A DNA stretch of 64,000 nt from JAXMCI01 sp046349435 (GCA_046349435.1 JAXMCI010000039.1:1-64000), one strand, 5' to 3'; numbered from the stretch's first letter, positions 21,856-30,719 are shown. Notes: generated by a model from the letters alone, not told the origin. Program-made: numbers and translations.

Positions 21856-22545
21856 TCAGGCCGAGCGGTCGAGCGCGTAGCCGGCCGAGCGCACGGTGCG
21901 GATCAGGTCGGCCTCGTCCTCGGCGTTGATCGCCTTGCGCAGCCGGCGGATATGGACGTCGACGGTGCGCGGCTCGACATAGACGTCCTGGCCCCAGACG
22001 ATGTCGAGCAGCTGCTCGCGGCTGAAGACGCGGCCCTGGTGCTCCATCAGGTGGCGCAGCAGGCGGAACTCGGTGGGCCCGAGATGGATGTCGCGGCCCT
22101 TGCGCCGCACCCGGTGCGAGGCGAGGTCCATCACCAGCTCGTCGTAATGCAGCACCTCGCCGTTGATCGCCGGCCGGGTGCGGCGCATCACGGCGCGGAT
22201 CCGGGCGATCAGCTCGCTCGGGCTGAACGGCTTGGTGACGTAGTCGTCGGCGCCGCTGTCCAGCCCGCGCAGCTTGTCGCCCTCCTCGCCGCGCGCCGTC
22301 AGCATGATGATCGGCACGGCGCGGGTCTCCGGCAGGCGGCGCAGCTGGCGGCAGACCTCGATGCCGGAGAGCAGCGGCAGCATCCAGTCGAGCAGGACGA
22401 GGTCGGGCTTCTCCTCGCGGGCCAGCAGCAGCGCCTCCTCGCCGTCGGGCGCCGCCGCCACCCGGAAGCCCTCGCGCTCCAGGTTGTAGCGCAGCAGGGT
22501 GACCAGCGCCGCCTCGTCCTCGACGATCAGGATCAGCGGGCTCAT
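21856..22545 (-). CDS. phoB: phosphate response regulator PhoB
   Basis: OmpR-type regulator that binds Pho boxes under phosphate limitation. Receiver domain: acidic pair in ILIVEDE, phosphoacceptor Asp53 in LLDWMLP, Lys in DDYVTKPFSP. Winged-helix DNA-binding domain: GPTEFRLLRHLMEH, SREQLLDIVWG, EPRTVDVHIRRLRKAI. 229 residues from ATG 22545. As given, there is no stop between phoU and this ATG, so the frame runs through from phoU. The Pho boxes near 27.2 and 29.9 kb are its likely targets. Confidence 0.95.
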   Translation of the reverse strand: MSPLILIVEDEAALVTLLRYNLEREGFRVAAAPDGEEALLLAREEKPDLVLLDWMLPLLSGIEVCRQLRRLPETRAVPIIMLTARGEEGDKLRGLDSGADDYVTKPFSPSELIARIRAVMRRTRPAINGEVLHYDELVMDLASHRVRRKGRDIHLGPTEFRLLRHLMEHQGRVFSREQLLDIVWGQDVYVEPRTVDVHIRRLRKAINAEDEADLIRTVRSAGYALDRSA

Positions 22546-23277
22546 GCGTTGGGCACCGCCGGGGCCGTCCGGCGCCGGGACCATGGTGAAGGCCGTGCTG
22601 TCGCCCTTCGGGCGCACCGCGTCGATCGGCCGGCCATGCACCAGGAAGTGCACGGTCTCGGCGATGTTGGTGGCGTGGTCGCCGATCCGCTCGATGTTCT
22701 TGGCGATGAACAGCAGGTGCGTGCAGGGGCTGATGTTGCGCGGATCCTCCATCATGTAGGTGAGCAGCTCGCGGAACAGCGAGGTGTACATCTCGTCCAC
22801 CTCCTCGTCGCGCTGCCACACCTCGATCGCCTTGTCGGCGTCCTTCTCGACATAGGCGTCGAGCACGTCCTTGATGATCTGCTGCACCAGCCGGCCCATC
22901 CGCGGGATGGCGGCGAGCGGCTTGACCGGGGCCACCTGCGACAGCGCGATCGCCCGCTTGGCGACGTTGGCGGCGTAGTCGCCGATACGCTCCAGGTCGC
23001 TCGAGATCTTGAGGGCGGCCACCACCTCGCGCAGGTCGAGCGCCATCGGCTGGCGCAGCGCCAGGATGCGGACCGTGAGCTGGCTGACCTGGTGCTCCAG
23101 CTCGTCGATGCGGGCGTCGGCCTGCACCGCCTGGCCGGCGAGGTCGGCGTCGCGGTGCATCAGCGCCTCGATCGCCGCCTGCATCTGCGCCTCCGCCAGG
23201 CCGCCCATCTGGGCGATGATCTGGTTGAGCTGCTTCAGCTCGTCGTCGTAGGACTTGACGGTATGCTCGGTCACCAT
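22546..23277 (-). CDS. phoU: phosphate signalling protein PhoU, running into phoB in frame
   Basis: PhoU links PstSCAB to PhoR so that the Pho response is off in phosphate excess. Two three-helix repeats are seen, with metal-site motifs SSDLERIGDYAANVAKRA in the first and AKNIERIGDHATNIAET in the second. The family end KGDSTAF is followed by a tail that reads directly into the phoB Met (GGAQR then MSPLIL), giving one 473-residue frame. Deleting one G near 22561 would end phoU at a TGA overlapping the phoB ATG (tail AVPNA), the usual coupled arrangement. So a true fusion or a one-base error are both possible. Confidence 0.93.
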
Positions 23278-23313
23278 CGCGGGGGCTTCCTTTCCTGGCG
23301 GTGGGCCGATGGC

Positions 23314-24156
23314 TCAGCCGAACCGGCCGGTGATGTATTCCTGGGTGCGGCTGTTGTCGGGGTTGGTGAAGATCTTCTCGGTCGGTCCGTACTCGACCAG
23401 CTCGCCGAGATACATGAAGGCGGTGAAGTCGGCGGCGCGCGCCGCCTGCTGCATGTTGTGGGTGACGATGGCGATGCAGTAGTCGGACTTCAGCTCGTCC
23501 ATCAGCTCCTCGATCTTCGAGGTCGAGATCGGGTCGAGCGCCGAGCAGGGCTCGTCGAGCAGCAGCACCGAGGGCCGCACCGCCACGCCGCGGGCGATGC
23601 AGAGCCGCTGCTGCTGGCCGCCGGACAGGCTGAGCCCGCTCTGCTTCAGCTTGTCCTTGACCTCGGTCCACAGCGCGGCGCGGCGCAGCGCCGCCTCGAC
23701 CCGGCCGTCCATCTCAGACTGCGGCAGCTTCTCGTAGAGCCGGATGCCGTAGGCGATGTTGTCGTAGATCGACATCGGGAAGGGGGTCGGCTTCTGGAAC
23801 ACCATGCCGACCCGGGCGCGCAGCAGGTTGAGGTCCTGGTTGGCCGCCAGGATGTTCTGCCCGTCGAGCAGCACCTCGCCGGTCGCGCGCTGCTTCGGGT
23901 AGAGGTCGTAGATGCGGTTCAGCACGCGCAGCAGGGTCGACTTGCCGCAGCCCGAGGGGCCGATGAAGGCGGTGACCTTCTTGTCGTAGAGCGGCAGGCT
24001 GATGTTCTTCAGCGCATGGCTCTTGTCGTAGTAGAAGTTCAGGTTGCGGATGCTGATCTTCTCGCTGCCGCCCGGGGTCGCCGCGCGGGGCGGGGCCATC
24101 TGGGCCCCGGTCGCCGGGCCCCCGGTCGTCTGGGCCGTCGTCTGCGTCATGGCCAT
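23314..24156 (-). CDS. pstB: phosphate ABC transporter ATP-binding protein PstB
   Basis: The ATPase of the high-affinity phosphate importer. Walker A GPSGCGKST, Q-loop VFQKPTPFPMS, signature LSGGQQQR, Walker B VLLLDEPCSALDP and the switch His in VTHNM are all intact. 280 residues, including an extra Thr/Gly/Ala-rich N-terminus of about 30 residues before ISIRNLNFYY. The gene starts 3 bases after pstA and is followed by phoU after 36 bases. Confidence 0.97.
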   Translation of the reverse strand: MAMTQTTAQTTGGPATGAQMAPPRAATPGGSEKISIRNLNFYYDKSHALKNISLPLYDKKVTAFIGPSGCGKSTLLRVLNRIYDLYPKQRATGEVLLDGQNILAANQDLNLLRARVGMVFQKPTPFPMSIYDNIAYGIRLYEKLPQSEMDGRVEAALRRAALWTEVKDKLKQSGLSLSGGQQQRLCIARGVAVRPSVLLLDEPCSALDPISTSKIEELMDELKSDYCIAIVTHNMQQAARAADFTAFMYLGELVEYGPTEKIFTNPDNSRTQEYITGRFG

Positions 24157-24159
24157 GGG

Positions 24160-25002
24160 CTATCTCCGGGCGGTGCCGAGCGTGGCGAGCGCCCGGGCGA
24201 TGATGTTGAGGATCAGGATGGTGACGGTGATCAGCAGCGCGCCGCCCCAGGCCAGCTTCTGCCAGTCCTCGTAGGGGCTGAGCGCGAACTGGAAGATGGT
24301 GACCGGCAGGCTCGCCATCGGGGCGTTCATGTCGGCGCTCCAGAACTGGTTGTTGAGCGCGGTGAAGAGCAGCGGCGCGGTCTCGCCGCTGACCCGGGCG
24401 ATGGCCAGCAGGATGCCGGTGATGATGCCGTTGCGCGCCGCCCGGTAGGCGATCTTGACGATCACCTTCCACATTGGCGAGCCGAGCGCCGCGGCGGCCT
24501 CGCGCAGCCCGCCCGGCACCAGGCTCAGCATGTCCTCGGTGGTGCGCACCACCACCGGGATGGCGATGATGGCGAGCGCGACGATGCCGGCCCAGGCCGA
24601 GAAGTGACCCATGCGGAACACCACCGCCTCGTAGACGAACAGGCCGACGACGATGGAGGGTGCGGAGAGCAGGATGTCGTTGATGAAGCGCACCACCTCG
24701 GCGACCGGCCGGCCCTTGCCGTACTCGGCGAGGTAGGTGCCGGCCATCATGCCGATCGGGGTGGCGAGCAGGATGGCCCCGATCGTCAGCACGATGCTGC
24801 CGAAGATCGCGTTGAGCAGGCCGCCGGCCTCGCCGGGCGGCGGCGTCATCTCGGTGAAGAGGGCGAGGTCGATCGAGGTCAGGCCGTTATAGAGCAGTGT
24901 CCAGAGGATCCAGACCAGCCAGAGCAGCCCGAAGGCGGCCGCCAGCATGGCGACGGTCAGCGCGATCTGGTTGACCCGGCGGCGGCGCGCATAGAGGTTC
25001 AT
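24160..25002 (-). CDS. pstA: phosphate ABC transporter permease PstA
   Basis: 280-residue inner-membrane permease with six predicted helices. The EAA loop region (REAAAALGSPMWKVIVKI) that contacts PstB is near residue 165, and GIIARVSGETAPLLFTAL-type sequence follows (seen as ARVSGETAPLLFTAL). PDPS-like NDILLSAPSIVVGL is also typical. It starts 4 bases after pstC. Pairs with PstC to form the channel. Confidence 0.95.
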   Translation of the reverse strand: MNLYARRRRVNQIALTVAMLAAAFGLLWLVWILWTLLYNGLTSIDLALFTEMTPPPGEAGGLLNAIFGSIVLTIGAILLATPIGMMAGTYLAEYGKGRPVAEVVRFINDILLSAPSIVVGLFVYEAVVFRMGHFSAWAGIVALAIIAIPVVVRTTEDMLSLVPGGLREAAAALGSPMWKVIVKIAYRAARNGIITGILLAIARVSGETAPLLFTALNNQFWSADMNAPMASLPVTIFQFALSPYEDWQKLAWGGALLITVTILILNIIARALATLGTARR

Positions 25003-25006
25003 GGGG

Positions 25007-25987
25007 TCACCGTCCCGGCTGGCGCTGCAGGCGCATCAGGTTGAGCTTGGCGAGCGCCAGGATGATGAAGGTGATGATGAAGAGGATCAGGCCCAGCGCG
25101 ACCAGCGAGGAGGTGTAGACGTCGCCGACCGCCTCGGTGAACTCGTTGGCGATGGTCGCCGAGATCGTCGTGCCGGGGGCCAGGATCGAGCTGCTGATGC
25201 GGTGCGCGTTGCCGATCACGAAGGTCACCGCCATGGTCTCGCCGAGCGCCCGGCCGAGGCCGAGCATGACGCCGCCGATGACGCCGACGCGGGTGTAGGG
25301 CAGCACCACCTGCCAGACCACTTCCCAGGTCGTCGCCCCCAGGCCGTAGGCCGATTCCTTGAGCATCGGCGGCACGGTCTCGAAGACGTCGCGGGTGATC
25401 GAGGTGATGAAGGGCAGCACCATGATGCCGAGGATGATGCCGGCGGTCAGGATGCCGATGCCGTAGGGCGGCCCGGCGAACAGGCGGCCGATCAACGGCA
25501 CGTTGCCGATCGTCTCGATCAGGAAGGGCTGCACCGTGCGCTGCAGGAAGGGCGCGAAGACGAACAGGCCCCAGATGCCGTAGATGATGCTGGGGATGCC
25601 GGCGAGCAGCTCGATGGCGATGCCGAGCGGCCGCTTCAGCACGGCCGGGCAGAGCTCGGTGATGAAGATCGCGATGCCGAAGCTGACCGGCACGCCGAAC
25701 AGCATGGCCAGCGCCGAGGTGACCAGCGTGCCGTAGATCGGCGCCAGCGCGCCGAAATCCTCGGTCACCGGGTTCCACACCTCGGTGAAGAAGAAGCCGA
25801 AGCCCATCTTCGAGAAGGCCGGCAGGGAGCCCTCGACCAGGGCGATGATCACCCCGCCCAGCAGCACCAGCACGAGCAGCGCGAAGCCCAGGGTGGCGAG
25901 ATAGAAGAACCGGTCCTGGAGGCGCTGGCGCCGGCCGGCGTCGCGGCGGGCGGCGAGGCCGGCATGGGGGATTGCGATGTTGGTCAT
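25007..25987 (-). CDS. pstC: phosphate ABC transporter permease PstC
   Basis: 326 residues with six to seven predicted helices. Family features include AGIPSIIYGIWGLFVFAP near residue 130, ESAYGLGATTWEVVWQVVLPY (the PstB-facing loop; only LGATTWEVVWQ needed) and GRALGETMAVTFVIGN. The N-terminal 35 residues are basic and cytoplasmic. A GAGAG ribosome site precedes ATG 25987. A 28-base palindrome separates it from pstS, probably lowering its expression relative to pstS. Confidence 0.95.
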   Translation of the reverse strand: MTNIAIPHAGLAARRDAGRRQRLQDRFFYLATLGFALLVLVLLGGVIIALVEGSLPAFSKMGFGFFFTEVWNPVTEDFGALAPIYGTLVTSALAMLFGVPVSFGIAIFITELCPAVLKRPLGIAIELLAGIPSIIYGIWGLFVFAPFLQRTVQPFLIETIGNVPLIGRLFAGPPYGIGILTAGIILGIMVLPFITSITRDVFETVPPMLKESAYGLGATTWEVVWQVVLPYTRVGVIGGVMLGLGRALGETMAVTFVIGNAHRISSSILAPGTTISATIANEFTEAVGDVYTSSLVALGLILFIITFIILALAKLNLMRLQRQPGR

Positions 25988-26007
25988 CGGTCTCTCTTCC
26001 GCTCGGC

Positions 26008-26035
26008 GATGGGCCGCCCCGCGGGGCGGCCCATC
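26008..26035. repeat. 28-bp perfect palindrome between pstS and pstC
   Basis: The left arm (26008-26021, GATGGGCCGCCCCG) is the exact reverse complement of the right arm (26022-26035), with no loop. In RNA it would form a very stable stem just after pstS. There is no T-tract. A likely role is partial termination or protection of the pstS 3' end, so that the binding protein is made in excess over the permease. Confidence 0.75.
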
Positions 26036-26065
26036 CTCTTCAGGCCTGTGGGCTGGCGTCCGGCA

Positions 26066-27109
26066 TTACCAGACGTTGTTGCCGCTGCCGTCCTTGATCT
26101 GGTCCCAGGACTTGACGACGGTCTCGACCACCGCGTCCGGCACCGGCACGTAGTCGAGCGCCGTTGCCATGTCGTCGCCCTTGCCGTAGGCCCAGCTGAA
26201 GAACTTCAGGGCGGTGAGCAGGGCGGCCGCGCTGTCCGGCTTCTTGTAGACCAGGATGTAGCTGGCGCCGGTGATCGGCCAGCTGTCGGCGCCCGGCTCG
26301 TCGGTCAGCACGACGGCCATGCCCGGGGTGCTCCAGTCGGCGTTGGCGGCAGCCGCCTGGAAGGTCTTGATCTCCGGCGCGACGGTCTTGCCGTCCTTGT
26401 TCACCATCCTGGTGTAGGTCAGCTTGTTCTGCTTGGCATAGGCGTACTCGACGTAGCCGATGGCCCCGTCGGTCTGCTTGGTCTGGCCGGCGACGCCCTC
26501 ATTGCCCTTGGCGCCGAGGCCGACCGGCCACTGCACCGCGGTGTCGGCGCCGATCTTCGACTTCCAGTCCGGGCTGACCTGCGACAGGTAGTTGGTGAAG
26601 AGGAAGCTGGTCCCCGACCCGTCGGAGCGGTGCACCACGGCGATCGCCTTGCCCGGCAGCGCCACGCCGGGGTTGAGCGCCTTGATCTTGGCGTCGTCCC
26701 AGCTGGTGATGTCGCCCATGAAGATGCCGGCGAGCGTCGGCCCGTCGAGGACCAGCTGGCCGGGCGCGATCCCGGGGACGTTGATCACCGGCACCACGCC
26801 GCCCATGATCATCGGGAACTGCATCAGGCCGGCGGCGTCGAGGTCGGCGGCCTTCAGCGGCTTGTCGGAGGCGCCGAAGGTCACCGTCTTGGCCTTGATC
26901 TGCTTGATGCCGCCGCCCGAGCCGATCGACTGGTAGTTGAGGCCGATGCCGGTCTCCTTCTTGTAGGCGGCCGCCCACTTGGCATAGACGGGATAGGGGA
27001 AGGTCGCACCGGCGCCGGAAATGTCGGCGGCCTGCGCCATCGCTGACATCGCCACTGCGGCCAGGCCCAGCACGACGCCGCGCGTGAGCGCGCGAGTGAA
27101 TCGTCTCAC
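26066..27109 (-). CDS. pstS: periplasmic phosphate-binding protein PstS
   Basis: Signal peptide of about 27 residues ending AMAQAA, then the mature start DISGAGATFPYPVYAKW. Phosphate-contacting motifs are visible: GAGATFP, IGSGGGI, FGASDKPL and the RSDGSGTSFLFT loop. 347 residues, normal for PstS. The start is GTG at 27109 with AAAGGAG upstream. A candidate Pho box lies about 90 bases upstream. First gene of the pst-phoU-phoB group. Confidence 0.96.
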   Translation of the reverse strand: MRRFTRALTRGVVLGLAAVAMSAMAQAADISGAGATFPYPVYAKWAAAYKKETGIGLNYQSIGSGGGIKQIKAKTVTFGASDKPLKAADLDAAGLMQFPMIMGGVVPVINVPGIAPGQLVLDGPTLAGIFMGDITSWDDAKIKALNPGVALPGKAIAVVHRSDGSGTSFLFTNYLSQVSPDWKSKIGADTAVQWPVGLGAKGNEGVAGQTKQTDGAIGYVEYAYAKQNKLTYTRMVNKDGKTVAPEIKTFQAAAANADWSTPGMAVVLTDEPGADSWPITGASYILVYKKPDSAAALLTALKFFSWAYGKGDDMATALDYVPVPDAVVETVVKSWDQIKDGSGNNVW

Positions 27110-27196
27110 CGTCGTCTCCTTTGTTCGTTGGTCCCGGGGGTCGGGAGCGCCGGGGGCGGGACGCCCTGGCCGGCATCGGGACCGTATCGAGCGACG

Positions 27197-27214
27197 GCAA
27201 TAGAAATACGACAG
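27197..27214 (-). promoter_or_regulatory. candidate Pho box upstream of pstS
   Basis: On the minus strand CTGTCGT (27208-27214), four bases ATTT, then CTATTGC (27197-27203). The first half differs from the PhoB half-site consensus CTGTCAT by one base; the second is weak. A poor -10-like GATACG follows 8 bases downstream. Position and orientation fit pstS. Confidence 0.5.
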
Positions 27215-27274
27215 GTCGGTTACGGTTTGATGTCATCGGTCGCGGCGCGGTGCAGCCGGCCGGACGCCGACGCC

Positions 27275-27307
27275 CAAAAGAAGAGGGGCCGCGCCAGGCG
27301 GCCCCTC
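27275..27307 (-). terminator. Rho-independent terminator of the porin gene
   Basis: A perfect 10-bp stem (GAGGGGCCGC at 27283-27292 with GCGGCCCCTC at 27298-27307) and a 5-base loop, followed on the minus strand by the T-rich run TTCTTTTG. It lies 30 bases after the porin stop and in front of the pstS promoter, insulating pst from porin read-through. Confidence 0.85.
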
Positions 27308-27336
27308 AGGTTCGAGGAGAAAGATGAAGCTTGTCG

Positions 27337-28485
27337 CTAGAATGTCATGTAGGTGCCGAGGCCGAGGGAGAACGAGTTGCTCTGCGCCTCCGCCGCGTTG
27401 CCGTGCGGCCGCTCGTTGCCCTGGTTCCAGGAGAACCAGGCGAGCTCGCCTTCCAGCCGGATTCCCGGCCCGAGCTTGTAGGTGCCCTGCAGCGAGGCGG
27501 CATTGTAGATGTCGATGTCGCTGCTGGTGGTGGTCTGGAACTGGGCCCGCATGTACTCCAGGCCGATCGTCCAATTGTCGATCTTGTAGTTGCCGCCGAC
27601 CGCCACCGACCAGCCGTCGGAGTCCGGATCGGTGCCGGCATAGGGGGTGAAGCGGCGGCTGTTGATGTAGTTCTGGTAGTACTCGCCCGAGGCGCCGACG
27701 GTGAAGCGGCCGAACCCGACCTGGAACCCGGCGTTGTAGAAGCCCATGCTCTGGTCGTTGTTCCCGGTGCGAAGCTGGGCGGTCAGCGTGTACTCCATGC
27801 CGGCGCCGAGCGTCAGGTTGGCGTCGCCCAGCTTGGTCTTGTAGACGGCGCCCACCGAGAAGATGTTCTGGTCGTCGCCCTGCGAGCTGCGCGTGCCGGT
27901 GCCGGGGCCGCCGGTGCGGCCGTTCGGGCCCGAGCCGCCGGCGCCGCTGTTGTCGTTGCTCGGCTGGTAGGAGGCGGCGAGCTGGAAGCCGCCGAAGATC
28001 GGCGAGATGTAGACCGCCTTGGTGCCGGTGGCCTGGCCCTCGTCGGTGCAGGTGCCGAGATTGCCGATCGGGATCAGCGCGTTGCGCCCGACGTTGGTGA
28101 AGCTGTTGTTCGGGCTCTGCAGGCCGAAATTGTTGGTGATGTAGCCGGGATCGGTGACGCAGGTCGAATCCATCGCGCTCTTCTGGTCGCCGAAGCGGAA
28201 ATCGCCGAAGCCGCCGCGGAAGAAGCTGTAGACTTGGTCGATGGTGCGGCCCGAGGTGTTGTTCGCCTCGAGCTCGATGTGGGCGCCGACCGTCAGGCCG
28301 TTGTCGAGCGTCGTCTTGCCGTCGAACCAGACCTCGACATTCTGCTTGAAGGCGCCCGTCTGCCGGTTCTGGCTGGGCGCGCCGTTGCTGTCGTTGCCGC
28401 CGATCTCGACGCCCATCGCCGAGCCGTAGAAGCCGCCCAGCTTGAGCTGGATCGGGTCCGCGGCCTGGGCGGCGGACCCGGCCAT
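27337..28485 (-). CDS. outer-membrane porin
   Basis: A 16- or 18-strand trimeric-type porin of alphaproteobacteria: mature start ADPIQLKLGGFYG, alternating beta strands throughout, DFRFGDQKSAMD constriction-like loop and a C-terminal aromatic end (LGLGTYMTF), the outer-membrane insertion signal. The first ATG (28485) lies inside the signal peptide. Continuing upstream in frame the codons read IKRILLGSSALVAAAMAGSAAQA, an otherwise normal porin signal beginning with ATC at 28530 where ATG is expected. So the real start is probably 28530. Its position next to pstS suggests phosphate-related regulation, but no clear Pho box was found. Confidence 0.85.
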   Translation of the reverse strand: MAGSAAQAADPIQLKLGGFYGSAMGVEIGGNDSNGAPSQNRQTGAFKQNVEVWFDGKTTLDNGLTVGAHIELEANNTSGRTIDQVYSFFRGGFGDFRFGDQKSAMDSTCVTDPGYITNNFGLQSPNNSFTNVGRNALIPIGNLGTCTDEGQATGTKAVYISPIFGGFQLAASYQPSNDNSGAGGSGPNGRTGGPGTGTRSSQGDDQNIFSVGAVYKTKLGDANLTLGAGMEYTLTAQLRTGNNDQSMGFYNAGFQVGFGRFTVGASGEYYQNYINSRRFTPYAGTDPDSDGWSVAVGGNYKIDNWTIGLEYMRAQFQTTTSSDIDIYNAASLQGTYKLGPGIRLEGELAWFSWNQGNERPHGNAAEAQSNSFSLGLGTYMTF

Positions 28486-28702
28486 CGCCGCCGCGACCAG
28501 GGCGCTCGACCCCAGGAGAATGCGCTTGATCGTCGTCGATGGATCCCTCTGCCGCGCGGGACCGCCACCCGCCGCCCGGCACGATCCCGCGCCGCGCGGC
28601 CATCGGGGTCCCGCATCCCCGGGCGCTCGCGCGCACCTTCCCCGTTCCGGCCTGGCGCCGGCCGGCCCCGGAAGGAGCCGCTATGCCCTGTCGCCGCGGA
28701 CC

Positions 28703-29748
28703 TTAGCCGTGCCCGAGGGCACGCTGCGACGACGCGGCGATGAAGTTGTCGTGACAAGATCGCGAACCGGCGGCCGGGCCGCCGGCCGGCGCGGGCTGCG
28801 TCAGCGCGCCGCGGCCGCCTGGGCCGCCGTCGGGAACCACCAGCGCCAGCGGCCGCTCGTCGAGCGCGACGGTCACCGGCAGCCGGGCGATGACGTCGCC
28901 GTCGCCCTGCACGGGATCGCCGGGCGGGCCCTCGATCGTCACCCGGCGGCCGCGCACCACGCGGTAGCCCGGCAGCCGCGGCAGCAGCCCCAGCACCAGG
29001 GCGGCGCCGAACAGCGGCACCGCCAGCCGGCCGCCGCGCTCGAACAGGCAGACATGCAGCTCGGCGGCGTCCAGCCGGGCCGCCGGCGCGCAGACATAGC
29101 GGCCGCCATAGAAGCGCCGCGCGCCACGATCACCGAGCCCGCCTCGTAGCGGGTCCCGTCGATCGTCACGCGGTAGCGCGGGAAGCCGAAGCGGAAGAGC
29201 TGGCGCAGGCTCTCCACGACATAGGCACCCTTTCCCAGCAGGCGCTTCGTCGGGCGCGGATCGAGCTCGCCGCCACGACATGCGCGTCGAACCCCGCTCC
29301 CGCCATGACGGCGAAGCAGCGGCCGTTGGCGCGGGCCACCGGCATCGGCCGCGCCCGGCCCGACGCGATCTCGCGCGCGATGCCGTCGGGCGTCGCCGGC
29401 AGGCCGATCTCGCTGGCCAGCACGTTGGCGGTGCCGAGGGGCAGCAGGGCGAGCGGCGGCGCCGGCCGCCGCGCCGGCCAGCCCGTTGATCACCTCGTTG
29501 ATGGTGCCGTCGCCGCCGGCGGCGACCACCAGGTCGACCGGCGGCTCGGTCGCGCCGGCGTCGCGGGCGAACGCCTCGGCGTCGCCGCGCGCCCCGGTGC
29601 GCCGCAGCGTCACCCGGCAGCCCAGCCGCTCCAGCGCCTGCAGCACGGCCTTCAGGCGCTGCCGGCGGCGTCGGCCGGCGGTGGGATTGAAGATGACCAG
29701 CAGGTGGCGGCCGGCCGGCAGGGCCTCGGGCGCGGCGAGATCGTTCAT
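28703..29748 (-). CDS. diacylglycerol kinase-like lipid kinase, broken by three frameshifts
   Basis: The DAGK catalytic domain is present but spread over three frames. Frame 1 from ATG 29748 has LLVIFNPTAGRRRRQ and the nucleotide site GGDGTINEVINGL; after about 29465 the next frame has ANVLASEIGLPATPDG and GAGFDAHVV; near 29270 it returns (RPTKRLLGKGAYVVES, YRVTIDGTRYEAGS); after about 29128 a third frame gives FYGGRYVCAP and the end to 28703. Inferred shifts are +1, -1 and -1. If functional it would convert diacylglycerol to phosphatidic acid. It is divergent from the plcP-agt pair, whose product is diacylglycerol, so the context fits that role. Decay or sequence error cannot be separated here. 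Confidence 0.75.
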
Positions 29749-29869
29749 GGGGATGGCAACCGTGCGGCAGGACGTTTCTGTGCGTCGGTATCATGACGCT
29801 TGGCGGTCGATTGTGAAACCTCGATGAATTTTCATCCTGCTCGCGGGAAAGACCGGCCAATACACGGAG

Positions 29870-29906
29870 CTGTCATCGAATATTGGTAGAAGCCGGGGCG
29901 TTTATC
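29870..29906 (+). promoter_or_regulatory. candidate PhoB-dependent promoter of plcP-agt
   Basis: A perfect Pho half-site CTGTCAT (29870-29876), four bases, then a weak second half TATTGGT (29881-29887). A -10-like TTTATC (29901-29906) follows 13 bases later, close to the spacing where PhoB replaces a -35. The predicted +1 (about 29913) is 15 bases before the ATG. A short palindrome GATGAATTTTCATC lies upstream at 29823-29836. Confidence 0.5.
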
Positions 29907-29927
29907 CACAGCTCGGCATGCCAGGCC

Positions 29928-30710
29928 ATGAACGAGGTGGCGCCGCCGGTCCGCCGGTACCGCAGCATCTGGATCTCCGACATCCATCTCGGCACGCGCG
30001 GCTGCAAGGCCGATCTGCTGCTCGACTTCCTGCGCGAGACCGAGTCCGACTATCTCTACCTGGTCGGCGACATCATCGACTGCTGGCGGCTGCGCCGCGC
30101 CTGGTACTGGGCGCAGAGCCACAACGACGTGGTGCAGAAGCTGCTGCGCAAGGCGCGCAAGGGCACCCGCGTCGTCTACGTCCCGGGCAACCACGACGAG
30201 CCGCTGCGCGACTACACGGAGATGCAGTTCGGCGGCGTCACCGTGCTCGCCGAGGCGATCCACGAGACGGCCGACGGGCGCCGCCTGCTGATCCTGCACG
30301 GCGACGATTTCGACGGCATCGTCAAGTACGCAAGGTGGCTCGCGATCCTGGGCGACCAGGCCTACAACCTGATGATCGCCGCCAATCACTGGTTCAACCG
30401 GCTGCGCCGCCGGCTGGGCTATCCCTACTGGTCGCTCTCGGCCTTCCTCAAGCTCAAGGTCAAGAACGCCGTCCAGTACATCGACGACTTCGAGGTCGCG
30501 GTCGCCGCCGAGGCGCGCCGCCGCGGCGCCGACGGGGTCGTCTGCGGCCACATCCACAAGGCCGGGATCCGCCCGATCGACGGCATCCTCTACTGCAACG
30601 ACGGCGACTGGGTGGAGAGCTGCACGGCGCTGGTCGAGCACAAGGACGGGCGGCTCGAGATCCTCGACTGGGCCAAGGTCCGCCAGGTCTCGATGTTCGA
30701 GCTCGCCTGA
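29928..30710 (+). CDS. plcP: PlcP-type metallophosphoesterase (phospholipase C, lipid remodelling)
   Basis: A COG2908 metallophosphoesterase of 260 residues with the full metal-binding set: SDIHLG, VGDIIDCWRL, PGNHDE, LHGDDFD and CGHIHKAG. The family contains both UDP-2,3-diacylglucosamine hydrolase (LpxH) and PlcP, which removes phospholipid head groups in phosphate-starved alphaproteobacteria. PlcP is favoured because alphaproteobacteria usually use LpxI instead of LpxH, because a glycosyltransferase follows 9 bases downstream, and because of the Pho locus and Pho box. ATG 29928 is chosen over a TTG at 29883, which lies between the half-sites of the Pho box. Confidence 0.72.
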   Translation: MNEVAPPVRRYRSIWISDIHLGTRGCKADLLLDFLRETESDYLYLVGDIIDCWRLRRAWYWAQSHNDVVQKLLRKARKGTRVVYVPGNHDEPLRDYTEMQFGGVTVLAEAIHETADGRRLLILHGDDFDGIVKYARWLAILGDQAYNLMIAANHWFNRLRRRLGYPYWSLSAFLKLKVKNAVQYIDDFEVAVAAEARRRGADGVVCGHIHKAGIRPIDGILYCNDGDWVESCTALVEHKDGRLEILDWAKVRQVSMFELA

Positions 30711-30719
30711 GGCCGGCCG

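Noticed and set aside
29928..30710. Calling the phosphoesterase LpxH
   Set aside because: Sequence motifs fit, but alphaproteobacteria usually use LpxI, and the partner glycosyltransferase, Pho locus and Pho box favour PlcP. Kept as an alternative.
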